A stretch of DNA of 64,000 bases, from NCBI RefSeq assembly GCF_964355755.1, contig NC_092680.1, positions 9,153,001 through 9,217,000 on the forward strand, given 5' to 3'. This document shows positions 43,701 through 58,700 of the stretch, one piece after another (position 1 is the first letter of the stretch; the number at the start of each line of letters is the position of its first letter). The position numbers were made by a program, and so were the translations under genes. Origin of the DNA: Antedon mediterranea. Lineage: Eukaryota > Echinodermata > Crinoidea > Comatulida > Antedonidae. Below the pieces are notes generated by a model. That model saw nothing but the letters and a program-made list of their open reading frames with translations, had not been told where the DNA came from and ran no database searches.

Positions 43701-46700
43701 TAGCAAAGTAATAAGTTATTGATATGTTTTTCTTTTATTCCATCTAGGCATATACTGTATTTAGATTTCATATTAAAGCCTTGTTCCCACTAGGACATAA
43801 CGCAACAAGTTAATTATATGTGTTGACCAATGACAAGTGACATTGCAGATGAGCTTGGACAAATGGTGGCTTGTAATGGTCAAATACTGCTGGTGCATCC
43901 TAAATGTTTAAGTCCTACTTAGAATCGATTAAATTAATCTGTGTCATTTACTTAGCGACGTCTTTATTTACCTATTTACCTACAGTAGTGCTGAAATTAG
44001 GGTATTGTTTTGCCTAAGGTGATGTGGTGTTGCATAGTATTTAAATCAAGGTCACATCATAATTAATATCGTAAGTGTTCACACTCTGCAATTTGATCAA
44101 TGAATGTTAGTATTACAAATACAAACCCATTTTTGTTTATAACGTGCTACTGTTCCAACCTACAGTAGAGAAAAATGTGGCTTGGTGTGTCACTTTCGCC
44201 ACAGGTACAATTTCATAATTATCTTAATTTTTCGTTTCCTACTGTATTTATTCAGCTCAAGGAATACAATTTGTGTAGGTTGAAATAGGCCATTTGTGAG
44301 ATTTTAAACCTGTGCAAATATACATACGATGATCAGATATATAAAATACAATGATATTGCAGATTACATTTTATAACTAGAAAGCCACTCCGAGAGTGCA
44401 TACCTCCGCCTACTGTAAAATTCTCCTACATAAGATTTCTCCGGTAAAAAAAATATATGTATATATTTGTGTGTGTCTTAATGCTGTTTGTGATTGAGGC
44501 TAATTTCACTACAAGCATGTGTATGCAAGTTTGGTGTAATGGTTATGTAACAAGCCTTTCAATTAACAATAGCTTCAATTGACTAACAATAGAACAGCAA
44601 CGCGAAAATCAAACGAGTGAATTTGAAAAGAAATAGGTTTTTTAAACTACTCGCATCAAAAAACATGCACATTAAATCAAATTATGTTTTAAAATTACAA
44701 ATCACAAATTATAACTCTTGTCTCTCGTACAAAAATGAAGTTTTTTGGACAAGTAGTTCTCGAGAAAATGCAATTTCAGTTTACTTGTTACTTTAAGACT
44801 GCTCACCGGCTTTTGAAAAATTCTGTCCTATCTTTTAACACTAGCAGGTCTGAAAAGTATACTCAAAAAGTGGTCCAGAATTGGGACCATGGTCCCAAAT
44901 GGTCCCAAAATTTAATGGAATGGTCCTTGACCACATATCTGTATAATCGTTTTGGTAAATCTTTTAAATAAGTAAGTGAATAAAATTGGCACAAATTTTC
45001 TTTAAAATTGCATATCAATTGTCATTGAAAATCAGTGATGCACATACTAAAACTAACGATTACTACTACTACTACTACTACTATTTTATTTGCGATTACA
45101 AGATATGGTCGCACTTTTCAAATTTTAAACATGACTCTGAAATCAAATATACAGGTATCATTCTAATTCATAAAATATGTAACAGGTCTTATTATTTTAA
45201 TATCATGACAAAACTTGTAAATTTACTGTAAATTGGTAATTCTTCCATCCATTAAAAAAAAATATAATACATTTTCTCATTTTCAAATTGATCAAAATAC
45301 TAAACTTATAATACAATGTCTAGTGTTATTTTGCATTGAATTAATTAGCATTCAATACAATATGCTGTTCACATGATATGTTGTTACAGTCATCTACTAA
45401 TAATTTCACATTCAAATTAACAATTTGTCATGGCAATGTCTACGTCAGAAGCTAATTTGCACTGTGCCACAAAGATGAAAATACTTTCAATACAGGACAT
45501 AATATACTAAAACACACTCGGTTATCTTAATGTCTGTTTGTGGCGTAGTCATCAGCGTAAAACTGTTTGTCTGCTTGGAACAGTGTTCAATGATGCGTGG
45601 TGACCTAAAGAAAGATTGTATTTTCTGTCAGTGATGATCAACTAAATTTAGCAATGATATTTAGCAGATCATTTATTTTTCCTTCTGAAATGTTGTTATA
45701 AATAAATTTTTGATATTTGACAGATGCAAATGTGCAGTTATTAATAAAGAATGACGATGCTTAATTTGTTGTTTTTTTCTGCCTTCTGGGCTAGTGAGTT
45801 ACTAGCCCACTTTGTCATTTTGCTGCTACAGTACATCTTGAAATTGAAAACAAATTATATGAATTTTATTTATTTTCTCATCATGGGTGACCTCTCAAAT
45901 GTTATAGTTTTGATAGGTTAACAACTGCAATACATTTTTGATTATTAATTACTGCAAATTAAAAAGACTTCTTTCACTTTCAAAATTAATAACTTTTAAT
46001 TGAGATGTTAAAACATTCGTATCACAACTATATAATACAGTACATGTTAATTAACTTCCCAACCTTGTATTGTGTATTGTATCACAATGTTTAGAAATTC
46101 TACCCAGACCATAAGCTCATTAGTCCATCTAATAAATGACACACTCAGTGAGGTCGGCCAGTGTCAAACTCAAGTTGAGTAAGCTACTAGAGCTGAGCTA
46201 CAATTATCTAAGCATGTGTGATGTGGTTTGGTCTGAATGACGCTTTCTCACCAGAATGACAATTACACAAATAGTATGTACGTGTTATGGATGCGACACA
46301 CACAACATGGTTTGTTTATTACTGCCTCTGTTGTTATCTCAATTAGCAATAAAATTTAAGGTTGTATTGTATATAGCTCGAATAAAGCGGTTGAAGTCCA
46401 TATATGTACTGTGTTATCATCTGTACCTTCCAAAAAAGAAAAGCTTGATAAAATATAAGTATGTTAACTGTTACATAAAGTTTCTTATGATACAGTAGGG
46501 TGCCTGTTTCTACTGCCAAGACAAATACTGCTGTAGTATTACAGTATACTTTATAATTTTTACTATACTTTTTTTTCAGCAGAAATAATTGTGTTCATAA
46601 AAAATACACCATATTCAAAATATAATTGTTTACGGTGAACTCTCAATCATTTGTGGATTTAATATGGAACTAGTACTGCCTTAAAAACTCTACACTATCA

Positions 46701-49700
46701 AACTTTATGTGACAAAAATGTTATGTGCCCATACTATATGGACATGATGTTATATCACTACCATATTTGGGCATATCACTACCATATTTGCGAACATCAC
46801 ATTTTTTTTGTCAAACTAGTTTGATAGTGTAGATAGAGCGTTATGAGTTAATATGTGATATTTTTTCACCTTAAAACATAATAAACCTACTGTTTTGAAT
46901 ACCTGTACTGTAGTGTAGCATACCGTAATAAAATTCATTTGTTTTTGTAATAAATTGTTGACATAATATTTTTGGTTCCTTTTTGTGACCAGATACAGAC
47001 AGTAAGTTTATTGTATGCATTCAATTGGAACGTGTCATTTAATATTTTTTTCTTTGGAATTATGATTTTAATCCTGCCCTAGATTTTATGCGGAAATTCT
47101 TTAACTTATCAAAACATCTACAAGTAAAAACATGATATTTGATAGCATTCCAGGAATTATATGAGGTTTATCAATATTTTCTATGGATTCCCTCCCCCAT
47201 CTGATTTATTTTTGGATGTTCACAAAATATAATTTTTTTAATAAATTGAAAATGATGATTTAATAAATAGAAATATCTTCTTGATCCATATTTTATAAAT
47301 CATATTTATATTTAATTGCAACATTTGCCAAATATCTTTTATACCTAAATTTAGACATGCTAATGTCAAATGATTTAAAAGAAACATGAAAATTATATTA
47401 AAACAGACAGTTTCCCTCCAGTAGTGTTGTTAAAAGGAAGACCCTCAAAATAATTGTTCTTGATTTGATCTTGAACTGATTTTAGATAGAGTGAAGGTCA
47501 TCTACTCTTTATTCTTTTCCTATTTCTCAATGCCTTTTAAATTTCTTTTTTAAAATTTATAAAATGACAATACTTCCGGCTTGCTGAAGCGCTAATATGA
47601 GATCCTATCAAATTAATTTATAGAAAACCTCTTGGGTTTTATAAATTAAAACATTTTCAATTGCAATTATATTTATTTAGTTTGGCAGTCTTGCATCATT
47701 CATTGAATTAATTTCCCAAAACATTGTTTACAGTCCACTGTGAATTGACCAACCGACTCAACCCTTTTGGGCCTTTCCAGGTTTATCCAAATGGTAACAA
47801 AAATAATTAGCTTAATTGTGGGTCTTTTGGCAGAAACACATACTGTAATAAATATATACGACTGTAGTATATATATCAGACTATTTCAAATATCATAGAA
47901 TATTTTGTTTACATAATGTTTGTAACATCCATTGCAGAAGTATATTCTCAACAGGGTATCATATTTAAATTGTGCAAATTGATTCAAGAATCAATAGTAG
48001 CAAACATTCAGTATTTACAGTAGTATGTTGTGGCGTCGTTTCTATAGATTAGTAATTTAATTCATATTAATCCTATTCCTATGAGCAGTTCTTTAATTTA
48101 AAATTAATTATTATTCTATTTGAGGAAATGTCCCTTATTGTATAGCTTGGCATTTTTAATATGTTACTGAACATGTTATTAACATATTATTCTAAATTTT
48201 AAACTTAATCAAATGGAAGTTGAAACATGAAAGTATTTAATGATCTGGTCCTTTTTTTCCTTATTTTAAAAATAATTTGTGTATATTTGTTACACTTGTT
48301 GTTTTGTTTGTTGCAATTTTAAAAGTAAAATTTATAAAAGTTTATTTTTAAATTTAGTTGTTCTCTTGTTTATTGTTCTTAATTTTAACAGCCTTTTATA
48401 TTTAGTTTGCCCGTGGAGTAATTTGCTGATCTAATTCTAAATATATGAGAAAAAAAATTATTCCAAAACATTTTCAATTTTTAGTTTTTCATTTTCACTA
48501 AAGTACATTTACATTACTGGTTTTCCCCACATACACAAAATAATGTTTTTTTTTCAATCATGCGCATTTATAAGTAATCTGTGCATACTTTGTCATCTTT
48601 CACAGTTAATTTTTTTTCCAAATTATGTTTATTTATAAATCCTATGTCTGTTTTCATCTAAAGACATGGATATTTTCGTCTCAAACACAGAGATATTGTT
48701 GTTATGTAGGTGACCTTTTCTATATGAAGGTCACGTTTCATTGCTAGCAGGCAGTTCTTGATTTGACCTGTCACGTCTGCTGTCCTACAGCAGCAGCAAC
48801 ATAAATTAAAGAAAGCTCAACTCTTATAATACTGCATGTTATCACATTCAACGCTACAACAACTTTCTCCTCACACTTTATGGAATTTATATAAATTGAT
48901 ATTACTTCTCTCCATGTGGAAGTTGGCAAGGTATGATTTTCAAAAGGCACTGTTTTGTTGTTATTGTTCATTAGATAATCAATTGATTATTTCTGTTGAA
49001 CTTGAGAACAGATGTTAGCTAAGATTTTAATCAATTCAATGTGGCAACTCATTGACTTCTCTTCATATTTATGTACATCATAGGCTTATATTACGCATGA
49101 GTCAGTCATGTAACAGAATTAAACACCCAGTGTGATAAAGGCTAGGTGGTAAATATCTACTTATTCAGTGATATAGGCTTGTTAAATTGAGCATGAAAAG
49201 ACATGAACTAGAGATCTTATTTATACAAATACAGCAGTTTACGTCTTTTGAATTTCTGTTTAATTCAGTGAGATTTTATAAGTTTGATTCATGTATTTTA
49301 CTTTGACAACTGTGCACTGAGTGAATTTATATATTTTACAGGTGCATTCATTATGCAATACAGTAATAACAAAAGATGATTCAGGTTGCTCTTTAGGTAC
49401 GTCCACACTAGCATAGTTATGATTTTGTATGCTACGCAGTGTACAACTCCATACAGTAGGTGTGAACTAGGAAAAGCCACCACCTTATAGGACAGCTCAA
49501 AGTACAAAATTAGTGAATGACGCTTGTACTATACGAAAGTTATGCATCAATGTTTACCCCCAGCCAATCAAATTACTATTGCATACAAGATGTTCGCCCA
49601 AATCTGTTACACTAAAGCATTAGTTAAGCAAGTCTGAACACTTCGCTGTTACAATAACTAATTATAATATGACATTGCGGGTGTTTCGAAACTAGCGACC

Positions 49701-52700
49701 TGAGACCAGAGACCCGAGACCCAATACGAAAAGGGAGACCCCACTATACGAAAAGGGAGACCCCACTCTACGAAAAGGGAGACCCCACTATACGAAAAGG
49801 GATACCCCACTAACACTATACGAAAAAGGAGACCCCACTACACAAAAAGGGAGACCCCAAATATACGAAAAGGGAGACCTCAAATATACGAAAAGGGAGA
49901 CCCCAAATATATGTAAAGGGAGACCCCAAATATACGAAAAGTGAGACCCCAAATATACGAAAAGGGAGACCCAAATATACAAAAAGGGAGACCCAAATAT
50001 ACGAAAATGGAAAGCCAAAATATACAGTTATTACGTCGGCCCAGAGCCGCCTTAACTGTAAAAACTCAAAACCAAAGTTTTGTTCACAGTCAGTGTTTTA
50101 GGTCGGCCCAGGGTCGGCTTTCGAACGTTCACTAGAGTTGTTTTCCGCCGAACAGGAAGATTCAGGCAGCTCGCTTGGCATGCTGGGAAGGGGATATTCT
50201 CAAAACACAATATAGTTGACCCTATGAAGGCAACCCAAACAATTTAAGGGCCTGTTTCTATTGAAAAATAAAAAAAGAACGGTTTTTTGGAAACCGGTTT
50301 CGGCTGTTGTTTATAAATAAAGATCGCGTTGCAGCTCAATTTTTACTCCAATAAAACCGGTTCCGTCCATGTGCGTTCGTTATGAATGACGTCATTATAT
50401 ACACCACAATGCAGTTCGTTAGGCGGAAGCGCGATTTGATCGAGGTCATGCTTACTTTTTTTCGCATAGCGCGATCCCCAAGAAATAGCATCCATTTCAT
50501 CATAGAAGGGGGAATTATTACCTGAAACGTTATTGTGGTCCTTGGTTAAAGTATAGGTACGTCGCACCCTCTGATAATTGTCAAGTTGAACTCGTCTATT
50601 TTTCACGCGCTTTACAATATTCTTAAAAACAAGTAGGCCTAAGTATACGTGAGTCTTTCTTCCGACTCCCGACAAGTCCCCTCATCTTCTTTCCTTCACA
50701 TATTTTTTACGAACCTCGTAATGGCATCGGTCAACATTTTTTAGTTAAATAAAATACTCACTATCTAGAGAAATAAAAATGACTTAGGCCTAGGTCCGAT
50801 GACCGCAATCATCCCAGTGCAGCAGACTGCAGAGTTCAGTTTTTGGGGTCAAATTGAGACCGCGATTGTGTTGCAGCTAAAAATTGCTCCGCGGAAACCG
50901 GTTTCAGAATGGTTCTTTGCGATCGAGACCGCAATCAATTGGGGTTTTTGAAACCGTTTTTAAGATCGGTTCTTTTTTGTGGTTTTTTGTGGGGACCCAT
51001 TTCTGCTGGCAATAAAAAACGGTTCTTGAAAAGAACGGTATTCAAAACCGTATTCTCTGCTCTATAGAAACAGGCCCTTTATCATTATCCAATATGACAC
51101 ATTACACAGTTAAAACAGATGTTATAAACATCTGGATTCTTTAATATACAGCCGAGAATGTTACATTCTATTTTTACTTCTTTCTGCATTAATTTAATTA
51201 ATATTTACATTTTATAAAAATAGATGGGAAACCACCACAAAAGATTTAAATATATCATTATTTCTATTGACAGTCGATTCTCTAAACTTTCATCAATGCA
51301 ACAACGTACTCCCGCCCTGGCTAGTATCTGGGCTACTAATTATATACACGACCCTTGTTGCCCTTACTAGCGGCGCGAGTGATTTTTTTTTTGCTAGGAT
51401 AGTATAGTGGCGTCCCTTTTCGTATATTTGGGGTCTCCCTTTTCGTATATTTGGGTCTCCCTTTTTGTATACAGTATTTGGGGTCTCCCTTTTCGTATAT
51501 TTGGGGTCTCACTTTTCGTATATTTGGGGTCTCCCTTTTCGTATAGTGGGGTCTTCCTTTTCGTATAGTGGGGTCTCCTTTTTCGTATTGGGTCTCAAGT
51601 CTCGGGTCTCGAAACACCCATGACATTGCTTGCGATACGAAAGCAAAACTCAATGAATGATATTGTAGTTAACAACACAGAGGTATAACTTTGTCCTTTA
51701 ACTTTTGTGTGTGTAAACACAGATCATTAGAATCCTACCAGTAATAATAAATCAGATAGATAACATGTACATTCATGTAGGAAGTGAATAATATAATTAT
51801 GACAACTTTATTTATTCATTTAAGTGCATGTATGTCAACAACATGCTTAGTAATTAATTAAAGCACACTATTGACATTATACAACCACAAATTGATTGGC
51901 TAATTACTGGCAAGCATCTGTATAAATCCCCTGCTGTTTTTGGTTTGTTTACATTGTGGTTTATTTGTAGATATTCATTTCACTACATCCATCATGACTT
52001 GTGTTGTTTAATAATATTGTGATTTGTATGGCAGATTACCCATTGTTAGTTTTATTCATGGAGGAAAACATTTATTTTTATAGGTCTTTAGTTGATAACA
52101 ATACATTTAAAAGACGTATTTTATATTATTCAATTTGGAGGTGTTTAATTTGATTATGAAATATTATGTAATTTAATTTAAGACTTCAGTATTTTATACA
52201 GATGGTATTTTGCCAGAATCTTATGCCTTAAGCCATAGTTACTGTACACCCATTCAATCAAAACTGACTGGCTATTTATTGGATTACATTGTGTGTAGAC
52301 AATAAGGTCAATATTGATACATTGATATTAATACTCTCTGCAGTGTTCTCCTCTAGCCATATTTGCTGGAAACGAATTGCTCCCCATCAGAGTTTAAATT
52401 TAGCAAAAATATTGGTATGAGTAAAACATACTTTAACATGCACGCATTATAGCAAAATATCCTGTACTGATGATATGAATAAAACCATGTTTACTGTATA
52501 TGAAATAAATAAACTGAACAACTAAATGGCATACACTTCCATCTACAGTATAATTTCCCTATTAAAAAATCTCCCAGCCACTCAAAATAAAATTAAACCC
52601 TCTTTGATTCAGTTTTACAATACTGTACAAGATACAAGGCCAGAGGATAGTACCCTCCACTGACACTGACAGTAGTATTTATGTGCAGTCATGTGTGTAA

Positions 52701-55700
52701 AATATATTGTTATCATTACTGTTACATTTGTGTTGTTACTGTAACCATGGAGAAATAAACTGTAACTCACTCTGATTAACCATGTTATTTACGATTGGCT
52801 ACACATACATTTCTAATAAATTATGAATGATTTACCCTTATATATAAATAATAGATGCATAAGAAACTGTTTTGATGAGTCAACTCGAAGTAGTAAACAT
52901 GACCTCAATCCAATCGCATTTCCGCCTAACGAACTGCATTGTGGTACAGTATATAATAACATCATTTATAAAGAACGCACATGGATGGAACCGATTTTTT
53001 ATTTGAGTAAAAATTGAACAGCAACATCATCTTTATTTATAAATAACTGCCGAAGCCGGTTTCCAAGAAAACCATTATTTTTATTTTTCAATAGAAACAG
53101 GGCTATCATGATGTCACAGAATTACACCCACATTCCTCCCGAGTGAATGTGGCCTAGGGTTTATCAAAATCTTTAATTAAACGACTCCTGATCAAATGTT
53201 ATGGATTATTGTATATAGTACTGTACCTCTAAAAGCAGGTAATTATATAGTATGACATGGTTATTACTGTATGTTTTAAACACTTAAATCTTTCGACAAT
53301 TACTGTAATAAGTCACAAGGTACAGTACGAGAGTTTTGAATGAATCTCTTATTTCAAGAAATGTTGGTTTATTTGGCAGTATAATGTTATAAAGGCGCCA
53401 TCATATGACCTCTAGGCCTTCCATTTGTTGAACGATGACAGACATGCAGACATAAAAAATTATCCTAAACTAGTAACCATGGTGATAATCATTTAAAATT
53501 GTAAACATGCTCACTGCTTCAAACTTAATTCTACTGCTTTTTTTTGTTTCGGTCTTTGAAATTCTTTAATGTCGATGTTATTGTTATTATTTATTGTACA
53601 TATAATTTTTAAACATAGCCCTACAGTAAAGTTTGTCACATTGCCTGTAGTGTTGGTTCTCAGAAGTTCTATTCTCTCTATATTTTAAAAAGACATGACC
53701 ACGCCTACAGTATCCGGATCCAACAATTGGCCTATAGATTAGTACCGTATATTTCGGTGTATAAGTCGCACATGTGTATAAGACACACCCCCTAAATGAG
53801 AGTAAAATATCGGGTATTTTTTATATCGTCGATGTATAAGACGCACTTTATATTTCATCAAAACAATTTTTTTTAAAATTGTAAATGTAATCAATATATT
53901 GTAATAATATATTTGGTTATATCTACAACGGCGTCCTTTATTTAGGTTTTTTCTTACCTAGGCTCGGCTGCGCCCAGCCTCAACAAGTTCTTTCTAACTT
54001 GTTATTCATGAGTTTAGCACCCGCAACATCGAGTGCATGACCGTGTGTGTAACACGTACTTGTGTGGGCTAGCCTCGCTCGATCATTTCGAGAGGGCGCA
54101 CATTTTCACGGACAATCGTATTCGATTAGTATCTATGTATCCGAGAAGTGTGTACGCTAGGTCCATGCTATAATCACCTGGAGAATGTACTAGTCGAATA
54201 CCGTACACCATGTGGCCGCCAAGAAGAAGGGCTTGCGCTGGGGGTACGGTGATCGTGCGTATAACTATAAATAAATACTAGCCTAGCTAGGCTATTCCAA
54301 TCGTAAACGTTTACAAATGAAATTTTATCGTAGCGCCTACAACAGCTCCATAATGAACAAATCTTTTCATCATATTTAGTATAACATCATGCTAAAATGC
54401 CTTGAAAACTAGGCAGAAGCAGGTTGCCGTTACGTTAGTATACTGTAGCTAGGCCTAGCCTACTCAGGCCTAGCAAACGAGGTGACGATATGTACAATCT
54501 GTGTGGTGAGGCATTTATGTTCGGTGTATAAGACGCACCCTTAATTTAGAGGTCAAATTTGCGTGTCAAAAGTGCGACTTATACACCGAAATATACGGTA
54601 AATGAATGGGGAAAAAACCAAGAAGGGAATAGCAAAAGAAAAGATTTTATCACAATTTCAACAAATAGTGTAGGACATTGGCCATCAAAAAGGAGTAAAA
54701 AAAGATTTTAAATAAATTATAGCTTCGTAGGAAAACTACAGTTTACATAATAAATTTATGTTGACTATAAAACATATTTAAACCCTCTAAATTTCAAGCT
54801 ATTGACAGCATTAGAAATTATAGACGCAAATTCAGTTTTCAGTTCAGTTTTTATCTTTAAGTAAGCACTTTAACAATTCCCTAGAGATATACCTGTACGT
54901 AAGTGGCAAAGACTATCACATGCATAATTTAATAATCTGCATGTAATTATCGTTATGATGCTAAATTGTTTTTGAAATAAGATCTATGTTATTGAAACAT
55001 CAACATTTGTAGAAAACAATATGGCTGGATAGTATTATTTTACAAGTTAATAAGCTACATTATGGATGGGAGAGAGGCTTTAAATAGGGCTGTTTAATTT
55101 ACCACTTAGCACAAACTTAACAAGTTTTATATAAGGAGGAATGGTAATCATTTAGCTTATATCATATAAATATTATAGCATTAACATATAGTACTGTACT
55201 ACTAGTCTATGTAGCAATATATTATAGCATTAACATATAGTACTACTAGTCTATGTAGCAATGTTTGGCCTGGTGCCCATAACATCTGAAGATCGCCAAA
55301 AGGAAATTCAGTCTTTACAAGCCAACCACAATGTAATTTCAAATTAACTTGTCTGAATTTATAAATTAAATTACCTTTATAAAAGATTATTATTGATTAT
55401 GCCATGTTTTTCTGATCTGTTTCAAAATATTTGGTGACATTTTATTATGACGCATGACTTTGAATAATACTTTGTCTTTACGATGACATTTTGAGAATGT
55501 GCTGGGATTAACATCTGTTTAGCGCTGCATCAAGAACGTTTGTTGTGAAATTCTCCCAGCGAAAAATTAATTCAACAAGGAAATTGTCCGGTTTGGGATG
55601 TGGTGAGTTAAAAATCATGAGTCATTCACGTCTGTAGTACAATCTTATTGCAAAACCGAATAAAATTATAAAAATGATTAAATTTTACTACTGACATTGA

Positions 55701-58700
55701 TATTCATATTTGTAAAATCATACATGTACATGTTTTTAATGTTATATTTTATTATACCTAAATAATTGAATAGTACCCATGATATGATAGCAACATTCGG
55801 ATGACTTACTATTTTATATCTGTAAAATCTAATTATACAGTAATTACACAGCAATATGCAGTGGCGAATATAAATTATTTAAAAATATTGTACTGTAATT
55901 TTTCAGTAAGTATAATTTATTAATTTACTTTGACGTGTACTTTAAATCAGTCTACAACTTGAGAAATGTAATGTGTATTCAATTTACGATGAACAAAATC
56001 TAAAAATTGTTTTGAGCAAGATAGTGACAGTGACACCTTCATAGTTTTAATGTATAGCTCCTCCTTGGGAGTGGCTATGAGCTCTCACTGGCCAAACTCA
56101 GGGAACCTGGAGCTTAAGGGCCCCAGAGCATGAGCAGCCCTCCCTTAAGAGTTTTACATTGAAAACAATTTGCATTAGTTACGTTTTCTTAAAAGTGATA
56201 CAGCAGTTTGTGTTTACAACAAATTTGTCTTTACTATGACGTTAGTTTAACTGAGAGTACCAGGATATACTAGTAGAACATGATACATCACACAAAGGGC
56301 CCTAAGGTGATTCAGAATTTGTTTGTTCATTGTGGAGCTGTGAAATTGAGCTGACCTAGAGTACCCATTCTACTTTGTTCCTCATCAGGTTTTCTTTTTT
56401 GGTGTCATGCTCAATTATTGTATTGTTTTTGGTAACTAAACAATTTTAAAAGATTTCCTATAATTGAGAAAGCCTGTGTAATCAAATTGTATACAGTATC
56501 TGAACAGCATAAAATCAAAGAAATATTGTCTGCAATATTCACATGGACAATGAGTTTAATGGCAAGTAGTTTTATGATCATCTAAACTCTAGTTCATAAT
56601 GGATAAAATTACTTTGAGCCATATTTTTACACATAGAAAATGCAATGTATTAACCTGATGGTTTAGCTGGTTGTACCAAATATCCCTTGAACTACCGTAC
56701 TGATGTTCACTATTACTATTGTGTGTAAAATTAATGTTCGTGATTATGAGTCATCGCCATTGTTTACTGGGACACTATAATTTATTGCTTTAAACATCAT
56801 TATTGAAAAATACCAGTGGTGTGATAACTTGTTTACAGTAAAGCCAACATTAGGTTTTTTCTCAAAGAATGAAATAAAATGTTATTGAGACTAAAAAAGA
56901 CAATTTCATGCCCAGTATTATCTGTAATAATTAGGTTATATGCATGAATGCATATAACCTCTTGATTCGGTCAGAATCTTTATTTATTTCTTTATTTATT
57001 TATTCTTTCCTTAGCACTATTTGTCCGTCAATTATCTTGATATCAGTTTCATCTAACTAAGTCAATTTTTCAGAGTATATTCCTTATGGCCAGGAATCGA
57101 TGTGGTTATGTTTTCACGGTGCGCAATCAAACATTACGCGGTCTACGCGCGATTTAACGAAATCACGTTTTTAACCATATCTTCACAAGCATGAATCACT
57201 TTAAAAAAAAATTTGGTACTCATAAATTTCAGGTCATATTTCATCATATGGCAATACAATTACGTGCGTAGCGCATATAACGCATGCGTACGCGCACTTA
57301 AAATGTTCAAAATTGTCAGAATTTATTTTCGATAAAATTAGAGTACGTTTCAGGCAATTTTAAACGTTTAAAAAATTGCCATAAGTGCGCAGATTTTTGC
57401 ACGCGCACTGCGCGTAAAACGTTGTTGCGCACAGTTTTTGTACGATTACTGTTGTATAACCTTTCTTTAACAATATCATCATATTGTATTAACTTTTCAA
57501 CGCAAAACAGCGTTATACGAGCACGTCAAAAGTGACAGGCTACGCACGTGTAAGTTAACAAAATGGTGAAAATATGCTAAATTTTAAAATTAATATATAT
57601 CGTTAGAATGCTCGGGAACACCGATTTTTTATTTCATTTTCTTGAAGTGTATGTATCATATGTATGATTTATTATGAAGAGAACAAAAGTTGATTAAGTC
57701 ACCATTAATGGCATATTAAATTTACAAAAATTAATTTCGACAATCAAACAAATTATAACATTTTCTTAGGCCGAAATAATAAACTTAACATTAACTTTCT
57801 TCCTTAAGAAGTTCATATATTAAAGTTAAAAGTATATAGTTTGACAGTGCATCATTTTAAAAAATCTTTAAAGATGTCATCATAGTAAAACATTATAATT
57901 CATTGCGGTATGTAATACTCTATCTGCACCAAAGTGGTTACTGCATAGTAAATACACGGAGGAATATTTCCATAATTTTTAGTCAGTTGTGTATGGCTCG
58001 GTGGTCTTTGCTCGTGTCTATAGCATTCAAGGTACCGAGTTCGAGTCTCACCTTGGGAAACGAAACGAAATAAGATTTTTTTTTATTAACCGTATTGTTT
58101 GTTCAATTGTATTTCTTAGTGTATAGATTATACAGATGATTTATAATGATTTATTTAAAAACACAAATGTGGTTTATGACATTATATACGCAGAAGGATC
58201 TTTGATCGGATTATGATACCGGCTATTGTATTTGCGTTAGCAAGATCCTATCATATATTATAAATAACTAAAGATTCTGAGAAAATCGATCAATCAAAAT
58301 ATCTTAAATCAATCAATTATCTTTATTTAAATCAATGCATATAACCTACAGTATAATTCGTCATAGTGACGAATTAAATCTAGTACTTTAAGTTTTAAGT
58401 TAAAAAATAAATTAGATACTCTAGTGCAATTTAAATCACTTTATCATGATTATGGTCTCACTATGCTCTTAACCAAATACAGTAATTTTTCCATATTTTT
58501 CTTTCAGCTTCGTTCGAATAACAAAATTATAGATTTTTGTACAATATTTCTCATATATCACATAGATACCTGCAGTAAACTAGGTTAAAGAGAGTAAAAA
58601 TAGAATATTATGGATATAGTATCAATTATATATTGTTTTTCTTTCCCCTCAGGATATAAAAGAGAAAAAATGTGAAGAACAGCAACTTGCAGGCTTACCA

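Larger units (their letters stand above)
34716..58652 (+). other. ASH1L: ASH1L intron 1, 23.9 kb
   Basis: Bounded by GTAAAA and a pyrimidine-rich CAG acceptor. Apart from the repeats listed separately I see no coding exon on either strand. Plain A+T-rich stretches are 34,716-35,890, 36,394-37,320, 39,741-41,580, 41,650-42,980, 43,860-46,680, 46,850-49,660, 51,640-52,880, 53,110-53,740, 54,610-55,150 and 55,270-56,930. The word TACAGTA/TACTGTA is frequent throughout. Confidence 0.85.

Noticed and set aside
50343-50675. 110-codon minus-strand open frame
   Set aside because: It lies entirely inside the non-autonomous Harbinger-like element and has no transposase or other recognisable motif.
49788-51653. 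Open frames with repeated peptides (such as YIWGLPF and YEKGDP)
   Set aside because: These are translations of the 20-23-bp tandem arrays in the inverted arms of the Mutator-like element.
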